Source: Ardenticatenaceae bacterium
GTDB taxonomy: Bacteria; Chloroflexota; Anaerolineae; Promineifilales; Promineifilaceae
Length of the DNA: 64,000 bases
Assembly (NCBI GenBank): GCA_020634215.1
Contig: JACKCD010000009.1
Span: 62,001 to 126,000 of the forward strand
Reading direction: 5' to 3'
Under the pieces are notes generated by a model that worked only from the letters and a program-made list of their open reading frames with translations, was not told the DNA's origin and searched no databases. Positions 32,482-38,821 of this stretch are shown in pieces. The translations under genes were made by a program, and so were the position numbers. The stretch's first letter is position 1, and each line of letters opens with the position of its first letter.

Positions 32482-34074
32482 TTAGTTTAGAAATTCATAA
32501 GCGGGGACGGTGAGAAAGTCGGTGAAGGTGTCGTTGGTGACGAGTTTGTCGAAGAGTTGGCTGGCTTGCTGATATTTGCCGGTGGCAAACGGCCGTTCTC
32601 CCACACTCTCCTTAATATCAGATAGCACCGTTGGCAGCAGTTGCCGGTACAGGTCGTGGGTCACACAACGGCCGTCGGCCAGCCTGGCTTCGCCGCTGTG
32701 GAGCCATTGCCACACCTGCGAACGGGAAATTTCGGCTGTGGCGGCATCTTCCATCAAGTTATAGATAGGGACACAGCCATTGCCGTCCAGCCACGCCGCC
32801 AGATAGCGAATTCCCACGTCAATGTTAGTCCGCAGGCCGGCCTCGGTGATGTCGCCTTCGGGAATGGCGATCAGGTCAGACTCGGTAATCTCCACATCCT
32901 CACGCTGGCGGTGGATTTGATTGGGGGTGAGCATGTAGGTGTCAAACATTTCTTTGGCAACGGCTACCAAACCAGGATGTGCCACCCAAGTCCCGTCGTG
33001 TCCGTCTTTGGCCTCGCGCTCTTTGTCGGCGCGGACTTTAGCAAGGGCCTGGGCGTTGGCTTCGGGGTCATTTTTGATCGGAATTTGCGCCGCCATGCCG
33101 CCCATGGCGTGGATGCCGCGCCGGTGGCACGTTTTGATGAGCAGCAGCGAGTAGGCTCGCATGAAGTGGGTGGTCATGGTGACTTGGGCGCGGTCGGGCA
33201 AAAGATAGCCGGGGCGCTTTTGGAATTTGCGAATGGCGCTGAAGATGTAGTCCCAGCGACCGCAATTGAGGCCGGCTGAATGGTCACGCAATTCATAAAG
33301 GATTTCATCCATCTCAAACGCGGCCAAAATGTTTTCAATAAGGACGGTGGCGCGAATACTGCCTTGTGGGATGCCCAATTCGTTTTGGGCGATGATAAAG
33401 GCGTCGTTCCACAGCCGCGCTTCGTAGTGGCTTTCCAGCTTGGGCAGGTAAAAGTAGGGGCCGCTGCCTTTGGCAAGCAACGCTTTGGCGTTGTGGAAGA
33501 AAAAGAGACCGAAGTCAAAGAGGGAGGCGGAGATGGAACGGCCGTTTAACACCACATGTTTCTCATCTAAATGCCAGCCACGAGGACGAACGAGCAAAAC
33601 GGCCGTTTTGTCATTCAACGCATAAAATTTGCCGCTGTTGGGGTCAGTGTGGGTAATGATGCCTGCCACCGCATCACGCAAATTGATTTGGCCTTCAATG
33701 GTTGCTTGCCAAGTGGGGGCATGGGAATCCTCAAAGTCAGCCATAAACATATTGGCCCCGGAGTTAAGGGCGTTGATGACCATCTTGCGATCCACCGGGC
33801 CGGTAATTTCTACGCGACGGTCTTGCAAATCGGCCGGGATGGGAGCCACACGCCATTCGGCTTCGCGGATATGGACGGTTTCGGACAAAAAGGTTGGCAG
33901 CTTGCCCGAATCCAGCGACACTTGCCGCGCTGCTCGCCGTTCCAACAGCCGTCGCCGCCGCGTACCCAGCAATGTTTCCAGCTTGCACACAAACGCTAAC
34001 GCTTCCGGCGTTAGAATCTCGGCAAAAGCCGGGGAAATGTCGGCTTGTATTTCGAGACTATTGTGTGGTTTCAT
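32482..34074 (-). CDS. aceB: Malate synthase A
   Basis: Condenses glyoxylate with acetyl-CoA to malate. 530 aa, normal for the A isoform. It has FMADFEDSHAPTWQATIEGQINLRDA, LLVRPRGWHLDEKHV, the G-isoform-distinguishing SIRATVLIENILAAFEMDEILYEL, GRWDYIFSAIRKF, and the active-site Asp region near the C-terminus (YNLMEDAATAEISRSQVWQWL). The start at 34074 has AGGAGAG upstream. The promoter and a palindromic operator shared with the divergent regulator lie at 34124-34179. Together with aceA it implies growth on acetate, fatty acids or storage polyester via acetyl-CoA. Confidence 0.97.
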   Translation of the reverse strand: MKPHNSLEIQADISPAFAEILTPEALAFVCKLETLLGTRRRRLLERRAARQVSLDSGKLPTFLSETVHIREAEWRVAPIPADLQDRRVEITGPVDRKMVINALNSGANMFMADFEDSHAPTWQATIEGQINLRDAVAGIITHTDPNSGKFYALNDKTAVLLVRPRGWHLDEKHVVLNGRSISASLFDFGLFFFHNAKALLAKGSGPYFYLPKLESHYEARLWNDAFIIAQNELGIPQGSIRATVLIENILAAFEMDEILYELRDHSAGLNCGRWDYIFSAIRKFQKRPGYLLPDRAQVTMTTHFMRAYSLLLIKTCHRRGIHAMGGMAAQIPIKNDPEANAQALAKVRADKEREAKDGHDGTWVAHPGLVAVAKEMFDTYMLTPNQIHRQREDVEITESDLIAIPEGDITEAGLRTNIDVGIRYLAAWLDGNGCVPIYNLMEDAATAEISRSQVWQWLHSGEARLADGRCVTHDLYRQLLPTVLSDIKESVGERPFATGKYQQASQLFDKLVTNDTFTDFLTVPAYEFLN

Positions 34075-34123
34075 ATCATTGCTCTCCTGTTGCGAAACAA
34101 AACAATTTGAGATTTATCACCTT

Positions 34124-34179
34124 TAGCGAATTTTCGCTATATGTGAAACGGATTATACGGGCGAAAAGTGGTTTGTCAA
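34124..34179 (-). promoter_or_regulatory. aceB promoter with downstream operator
   Basis: On the minus strand: TTGACA (34174-34179), a 16-nt spacer, TATAAT (34152-34157), then the 16-nt inverted repeat TAGCGAAAATTCGCTA (34124-34139) just downstream of the predicted start point, a position suited to repression. Confidence 0.8.
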
Positions 34180-34198
34180 CCCCCAGGCGGGTGATTTT

Positions 34199-34226
34199 TT
34201 GGCAATTAGCGAAAATTCGCTAGAAT
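34199..34226 (+). promoter_or_regulatory. Promoter of the aceBA regulator, operator in its spacer
   Basis: TTGGCA (34199-34204), a 16-nt spacer, TAGAAT (34221-34226). The same 16-nt palindrome TAGCGAAAATTCGCTA occupies 34207-34222, inside the spacer and overlapping the -10. The ATG is at 34233, only 7 nt past the -10, so the mRNA is predicted to be leaderless. This arrangement points to tight autorepression. Confidence 0.75.
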
Positions 34227-34232
34227 TTGGGC

Positions 34233-35771
34233 ATGAGTATTGACCTAATCAACATTATTTTTGGCATGAAAATCCGGCAGGCGCGTACCGACGCTAACCT
34301 GACGCTCTCTGAATTTGCGGCGCAGGCGGAGTTGTCGCCTTCTTACGTCACCGAAATTGAAAAGGGGCGCAAATATCCGCGTGCCGACAAAATTTTGAAA
34401 ATGGCGCAGGTGCTGGGGCGGGATTACGATTCGCTGGTTTCGATTAAGCTCGATCCGTCTATGGCCTATTTGGAATCTACGCTGTCGTCTTCGATTTTGC
34501 GGAACTTCCCGTTTCAGGAGTTTGGGCTGGGGGCGGAGGATTTGGTCAATTTGCTGACGCGGGAGCCGGACAAAGCGAGTGCACTGCTACACGCCATTTT
34601 GGAGATTGGGCGACGGTATGCGCTGACGGAGGAGCAATTTTTGCGGGCAGCACTGCGGTCGTACCAAGAGATTCGGGAGAATTATTTTCCGTCGTTGGAA
34701 GAAGCGGCTGTTTCTTTCCGGCAGCAGTTTGGCGAGAAATACCAATTTGCAGCCACAACCCCCATCAGCCGTCGCACGCTGGAAACGATTTTGCAAGAGG
34801 TGTATGGGTATGTCATTGACACGACGCTGATTCAGGAACATCCGGAACTTGGCAAATATCGCACCGTTTTTTTCCAGGGTAAGCAGCCCCGTTTGCTCAT
34901 TAACCCGGCTCTATATGAACGGCAGGCGCGTTTTTTGCTGGCGCGGGAGTTGGGCTACCAGTTTTTGGGGCTAACAGAGCGATCCACAACATCCACCCCG
35001 GATCAAATCCAGTCGTTCCAGCAAATTTTGAATGATTTTAAGGCGGCATATTTTGCCGGGGCGGTGTTGATGCCGAGAACGGCCGTTCTTGACGACCTCC
35101 AACGCTTCTTTAACCTCCCCACCTGGGATCCCCACCCGCTGGAGCAAATGCTCACCGCCTACCACGTCACCCCCGAAATGCTGCTCTACCGTTTCAGCGA
35201 ACTCATCCCCCAATTTTTTGGCATCAAGCTCCACTTTTTGCGCTTCCACCACACGCGGAGTAGCCACACCTATCAGCTCATCAAACAGCTCAACATGAAC
35301 CGCCTGCTCGTTCCTAGCGGCATTGGCCTGCATGAACACCACTGCCGCCGCTGGCTTTCCATTCGGCTGCTGCAAGAGCTGGAAGAACATATTACCGAAC
35401 AAGCAGTACAAAACCTGACGATGGATGATGTTCCGGCCGGCGTGCAGATGTCCGAGTTTCTTGATTCACGGGATCGCTTTTTGTGCATTGGCTTTGCCCG
35501 GCCGTTGGTGCTTTCGCCCAACGTTAACAGCAGCGTCATCGTTGGCTTTCGGGTAGATGCCGAACTCAAAAACATCATTCGTTTTATGGATGACCCTGCC
35601 ATTCCCCAGCGCATCATCAACGAAACGTGCGAGCGCTGCCCCTTAACGGCCGAGCAATGCCAGATGCGGGCGGTGGCACCGGTGCTGCTGGAAGCCCAAC
35701 AGCATGAGCGAGAACGTAAAGTCACGCTTGACCGACTCAAGGCTATGTTTCGCGCCGAGCGAAATTCTTGA
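34233..35771 (+). CDS. XRE-type regulator of the ScfR/RamB group, probable controller of aceBA
   Basis: 512 aa. The N-terminal helix-turn-helix (about 8-65) contains IRQARTDANLTLSEFAAQAELSPSYVTEIEKGRKYPRADK. The middle holds an IrrE/ImmA-like segment (QARFLLARELGYQFLGL, lacking an HExxH zinc motif). The C-terminal DUF2083/short-chain-fatty-acyl-CoA-regulator domain has four Cys (CERCPLTAEQC and a further Cys upstream). In Corynebacterium and Mycobacterium RamB/PrpR proteins control glyoxylate and propionate genes and sense acyl-CoA. Here the gene diverges from aceB, with two copies of one palindrome between them. The start is ATG 34233; no Shine-Dalgarno is needed if the mRNA is leaderless. 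Confidence 0.88.
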   Translation: MSIDLINIIFGMKIRQARTDANLTLSEFAAQAELSPSYVTEIEKGRKYPRADKILKMAQVLGRDYDSLVSIKLDPSMAYLESTLSSSILRNFPFQEFGLGAEDLVNLLTREPDKASALLHAILEIGRRYALTEEQFLRAALRSYQEIRENYFPSLEEAAVSFRQQFGEKYQFAATTPISRRTLETILQEVYGYVIDTTLIQEHPELGKYRTVFFQGKQPRLLINPALYERQARFLLARELGYQFLGLTERSTTSTPDQIQSFQQILNDFKAAYFAGAVLMPRTAVLDDLQRFFNLPTWDPHPLEQMLTAYHVTPEMLLYRFSELIPQFFGIKLHFLRFHHTRSSHTYQLIKQLNMNRLLVPSGIGLHEHHCRRWLSIRLLQELEEHITEQAVQNLTMDDVPAGVQMSEFLDSRDRFLCIGFARPLVLSPNVNSSVIVGFRVDAELKNIIRFMDDPAIPQRIINETCERCPLTAEQCQMRAVAPVLLEAQQHERERKVTLDRLKAMFRAERNS

Positions 35772-35958
35772 CAGATGAAAACATCTGTGCTAACGTGTCT
35801 GCGATTTAACTTGAGAAAAAGGTTCTGAATAGGGTGAAACAAGCAATAACACAACAACAACAAGGTAGGCTGCTGGCTGGCAGCTGTTTTGTTTTGCTGC
35901 TCCACAGACCCGTGAATCTTCCAGGTTGCTAAAGCAATTTGGGTTTCGTTTGATGATG

Positions 35959-35995
35959 AAGAGGCGCGGGCTTATACAGTCCACGCCTCTTTTTG
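35959..35995 (+). terminator. Rho-independent terminator
   Basis: AAGAGGCGCGG (35959-35969) pairs with CCACGCCTCTT, followed by a T run (35990-35994), with one mismatch. It closes the regulator transcript just upstream of the tRNA gene. The rest of the 35772-36003 gap shows no other feature. Confidence 0.75.
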
Positions 35996-36003
35996 TTTAC
36001 CAT

Positions 36004-36074
36004 TGGGAGGTCGTCTAATGGCAGGACACCTGACTTTGAATCAGGTAATGGAGGTTCGAACCCTTCCCTCTCAG
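36004..36074 (+). tRNA. tRNA-Gln (anticodon TTG)
   Basis: The acceptor stem TGGGAGG pairs with CCTCTCA (one G-T). The anticodon arm CCTGA-CTTTGAA-TCAGG places TTG at the anticodon. The T arm GGAGGTTCGAACCCTTCC contains GTTCGAA. The discriminator base is G, and the 3' CCA is not encoded. The D loop has the conserved TAATGG. Confidence 0.92.
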
Positions 36075-36119
36075 CCTACCACACCAGCAGCGGTGGCTGC
36101 TGATGTATGAGGTGACACC

Positions 36120-36644
36120 GTGGTGCCTGCTGTTCTCCTTTTAAATGTGACCTATGAGCCACTGGCGGTTATTCCGCGCCGCCGGGCGATGTCGCTTTGG
36201 CTGCGCGATGTGGTGGATGCAGCGGCCGAAGATGAGTTGGTGATCCAGGGAGCTTGCTCAACGCTTCATGTTCCCACGGTGCTGCGGCTGCGGCGTTATG
36301 TGAATGCGCCGCGCAGGGGAGTGCGTTGGACGCGGCGCGGGGTGTTGCAGCGAGATGATTATTGCTGCATTTATTGTGCTGTTCGTTCAGGGGATATACG
36401 TGGCGGCCACCGAATGGGGAAGAATGATTTCACCGTAGACCATTTGTTGCCCATTAGCCGTGGCGGGCGTAATACCTGGCCTAATACCGCTTGTGCTTGC
36501 CCTGCCTGTAACCAGCGTAAAGGCAATCGAACACCGCATGAGGCGGGCATGAAGCTGCTGTGGGAACCCAAAACACCACGGGTACATTATTTGGTGGCAT
36601 CGGGTGATATTCCGGAAAGCTGGAAGGTGTATCTGGAACTGTAG
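36120..36644 (+). CDS. HNH endonuclease family protein
   Basis: 174 aa with a GTG start (36120; GTG 36123 also possible). The N-terminal part (VLLLNVTYEPLAVIPRRRAMSLWLRD) is the characteristic lead of this widespread bacterial HNH family. The nuclease core has paired Cys zinc sites YCCIYC and CACPACNQRKGNRTP around FTVDHLLPISRGGRNTWPN, where the VDH histidine and Asn form the beta-beta-alpha-metal active site. No mobile or restriction partner is adjacent. Function in the cell is unknown, though the family is commonly placed next to housekeeping genes. It sits directly downstream of tRNA-Gln. Confidence 0.9.
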   Translation: MVPAVLLLNVTYEPLAVIPRRRAMSLWLRDVVDAAAEDELVIQGACSTLHVPTVLRLRRYVNAPRRGVRWTRRGVLQRDDYCCIYCAVRSGDIRGGHRMGKNDFTVDHLLPISRGGRNTWPNTACACPACNQRKGNRTPHEAGMKLLWEPKTPRVHYLVASGDIPESWKVYLEL

Positions 36645-36651
36645 ACAAAGA

Positions 36652-36685
36652 GAAAGGGGAGAAAACGGCCGTTTTCTCCCCTTTT
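36652..36685. terminator. Bidirectional terminator centred on AACGGCCGTT
   Basis: A perfect palindrome (arm AAAGGGGAGAAAACGG on the left) flanked by A and T runs, between the convergent HNH and phasin-like genes. The window's abundant 10-bp palindrome forms its core. Confidence 0.85.
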
Positions 36686-36730
36686 AGCTTGGTAATCTAC
36701 ACGCAAGCACGTGGCACGTCCTCACGTGGG

Positions 36731-37168
36731 TTAGCTTTCTTTTAAATCCTTGGACAGCGCATTTACTTTGCGGGTCAGTGTCGCCACTTTCTTGTTCAGT
36801 TCTTCAATGTCCGAACGAGTAGGAATATTGAGGCTGTGCAGGGTTTCTTCCACCCGACGTTCAAAGTTGGTTTGGGTTTCTTCAACAGATTCTTTAACCT
36901 GCTTGCGGCGGCTTGTAACCAATTCATTAAACGCCTCGCGGCCACCCTTTTCCAGTTCAGCCCCTTGCTTGACAAGGCGATTCGTAAATTCACCAAAGCG
37001 ATCTTGCGCCTCATCTGTCATTTCGGCAAACTTTTCTTGGGCAACGGCAAATCTGTCTTGGGCAACGGCAAAAACGCCTAAGCCAGCCTGGAATACTTTG
37101 TGAGCCATTTCAAATACAGGGTTTGTTTCCTCTACCAATTCTTCATGTACAATAACAGTCTCGGTCAT
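36731..37168 (-). CDS. Phasin-like polyhydroxyalkanoate granule-associated protein
   Basis: 145 aa from the ATG at 37168 (MTETVIVHEE), with GAAGGAGACC upstream; a further in-frame ATG at 37183 is unlikely. It is almost entirely amphipathic helix and coiled coil: heptad-like stretches QAGLGVFAVAQDRFAVAQEKFAEM (internal repeat VAQDRF/VAQEKF), DRFGEFTNRLVKQGAELEKGGREAFNELV, and a C-terminal leucine-zipper-like IEELNKKVATLTRKVNALSKDL. This matches the poly(hydroxyalkanoate) granule-associated family. No PHA synthase lies in the window. The promoter carries two copies of a dyad operator, as expected for PhaR-type control. Confidence 0.8.
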   Translation of the reverse strand: MTETVIVHEELVEETNPVFEMAHKVFQAGLGVFAVAQDRFAVAQEKFAEMTDEAQDRFGEFTNRLVKQGAELEKGGREAFNELVTSRRKQVKESVEETQTNFERRVEETLHSLNIPTRSDIEELNKKVATLTRKVNALSKDLKES

Positions 37169-37222
37169 TTTGGTCTCCTTCAATCAAGAGCTACGGCTCT
37201 TGTTCATGTTATTTTTAGCTCA

Positions 37223-37276
37223 TGACGCACCGCGTCAATATACCTGTATCATAACGCAGTGCGTCATGGATGTCAA
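37223..37276 (-). promoter_or_regulatory. Phasin-like gene promoter with two dyad operators
   Basis: On the minus strand: TTGACA (37271-37276), a 17-nt spacer, TATGAT (37248-37253). Operator 1, TGACGCACTGCGTTA, fills the spacer (37252-37266). Operator 2, TGACGCGGTGCGTCA (37223-37237), lies just downstream of the start point. The shared pattern is TGACGC, three bases, GCGTCA. Confidence 0.8.
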
Positions 37277-37331
37277 GACCCAATTTAGCAAAATTGTTGT
37301 TTTACTGGGGTGATCTAGCTAGGCTTGAGTG

Positions 37332-37751
37332 ATGATGGAAAAAGATAAACGTATTTTGCAACATATTGAGCAGGATGCTTTTGCCAATTGGCTAGAGGCA
37401 AAGATTGAGGAGATTCGGGCAGGCTATAGTCGGGTGTCGCTGACGGTGGGGCCAACGATGACTAACTTTCACGGGACGACGCACGGCGGGGTGGTGTTTG
37501 GGTTGGCGGATGTGGCGTTTGCGGCGGCAAGCAATTCACAAGGACAAACGGCCGTTGCGCTCAACATGACCATCAGCTATCTGCAAGCCACCAGCGTGGG
37601 CGACCAGCTTGTGGCTGAAGCGCAGGAACAGCACCAGGGTGGCCCCATCGCTCTCTATGACATTGTTGTTACCCGACGGCCTGGCGGCGAACCGGTTGCG
37701 AAGCTTCAGGCGATGGTTTATCGCAAGAAAGAGTGGTTTGTTTCTGAGTAA
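37332..37751 (+). CDS. PaaI-family hotdog thioesterase
   Basis: 139 aa. The start may be GTG 37329, ATG 37332 or ATG 37335. The single hotdog domain has FHGTTHGGVVFGLADVAFAAASNSQGQTAVALNMTISYLQ, the PaaI signature with the HGG loop and the catalytic Asp in LADVAF, and ends with KLQAMVYRKKEWF. It hydrolyses acyl-CoA or hydroxyphenylacetyl-CoA thioesters. It is divergent from the phasin-like gene across its operator region, so it could share that control. Confidence 0.9.
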   Translation: MMEKDKRILQHIEQDAFANWLEAKIEEIRAGYSRVSLTVGPTMTNFHGTTHGGVVFGLADVAFAAASNSQGQTAVALNMTISYLQATSVGDQLVAEAQEQHQGGPIALYDIVVTRRPGGEPVAKLQAMVYRKKEWFVSE

Positions 37752-37757
37752 ACAGCA

Positions 37758-38645
37758 TCAACTGAGTACAGCCCTCTTCTGTCGCTGCTGCTCCGTAAAC
37801 CGCGCTTTGCGTTCTGGCTCCAGCGTATCGTGGCAGTGAGGGCAGCAAACACCGGCTATATATTTATCGGATTGGCGGTCGGTGTCGATTAACGGCCGTT
37901 GACACGCATGACACAACTCTCCTTCACCCGGCTCCAGATCATGGTTCACAGTCACTCGCTCGTCAAAAACAAAACATTCCCCTTCCCACAAGCTCTCCGA
38001 CGCTGGCACCATTTCTAAATATTTCAAGATGCCACCCTGCAAATGATACACTTCCGTAAACCCTAGCCCCAACATGTAGGAAGTTGCCTTTTCGCAGCGG
38101 ATGCCGCCAGTGCAAAAAAGAGCTACTTTTTTGTGTTTTTGCGGGTCAAGCTGCTGCTGCACATAACCAGGAAATTGATGGAACGCTTTGGTATGGGGGT
38201 TGATGGCTCCCTGAAATGTGCCAAGCTGTACCTCAAAATCGTTGCGTGTGTCAACTAGCAACACTTCCGGGTCGGAAATAAGATCGTTCCATGCCTCTGG
38301 CGGCACATAGTGCCCCACCATTTCTTCGGGCGACACGCCCGGCACCTGCATGTTGACAATTTCCCGCTTGAGCCGGACTTTCATACGCTGGAAAGGAACG
38401 GCCGTTGCAAACGACTCCTTGTGTTCCAAATCTGCCAGCCCCGGCCGCTGCCGTAGCCACGCCAACAGATCATCAACCCCTGCCCGCGACCCCGCCACCG
38501 TGGCATTGATCCCCTCTTCCGCCAGCAAAATCGAGCCTTTGATATTATGTTCCAGGCAAAATGTTTTCATCTCCTGCTGCTGCTTCGGTAAATCGGTCAT
38601 GGGAGTAAATTTGTAGAAAGTGGCAATAACAATTTGTTCATTCAT
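37758..38645 (-). CDS. trhO: tRNA uridine(34) 5-hydroxylase TrhO (rhodanese-like)
   Basis: 295 aa, formerly YceA/UPF0176. The N-terminal acylphosphatase-like domain contains HNIKGSILLAEEGINATVAGS, and QRMKVRLKREIVNM leads into the rhodanese domain (about 125-215: LLVDTRNDFEVQLGTFQGAINPHTKAFHQFP). The active loop is CTGGIRCEKATSYML. A C-terminal zinc-ribbon-like segment has Cys pairs (CHACQRPL, CCPHC). It installs ho5U34 on tRNA using oxygen and prephenate-derived chemistry in known homologues. It is encoded convergently with the thioesterase, with only 6 nt between stops. Confidence 0.95.
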   Translation of the reverse strand: MNEQIVIATFYKFTPMTDLPKQQQEMKTFCLEHNIKGSILLAEEGINATVAGSRAGVDDLLAWLRQRPGLADLEHKESFATAVPFQRMKVRLKREIVNMQVPGVSPEEMVGHYVPPEAWNDLISDPEVLLVDTRNDFEVQLGTFQGAINPHTKAFHQFPGYVQQQLDPQKHKKVALFCTGGIRCEKATSYMLGLGFTEVYHLQGGILKYLEMVPASESLWEGECFVFDERVTVNHDLEPGEGELCHACQRPLIDTDRQSDKYIAGVCCPHCHDTLEPERKARFTEQQRQKRAVLS

Positions 38646-38744
38646 GAGCTACACCTCAACCCAATTGTAGCTGAATGTGGGGCAGTGCGTATAATGGGGT
38701 TGGGCAGTAACAAAAGCAGTGCCGCACCACGAAGAATTAAAATA

Positions 38745-38798
38745 GGACGCAGATTTACCTGATATACCTGATTTTTTTATCAGGATAATCAGCGTCCC
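38745..38798. repeat. GACGCAGATTTACCTGAT-type inverted repeat
   Basis: GGACGCAGATTTACCTGAT faces ATCAGGATAATCAGCGTCC. A related copy is at 55704-55750. It stands in the 176-nt gap before the Hsp70-fusion gene. Confidence 0.75.
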
Positions 38799-38821
38799 AT
38801 TTTTAGAGGAAGTAGAAGCTG

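Noticed and set aside
34233..35771. Calling the regulator a metalloprotease (ImmA/IrrE)
   Set aside because: No HExxH motif is present; the segment resembles the fold but not the active site.
35273..35905. A 210-aa ORF antisense to the ScfR-like regulator
   Set aside because: It is the complement of a clearly real gene and has no domain.
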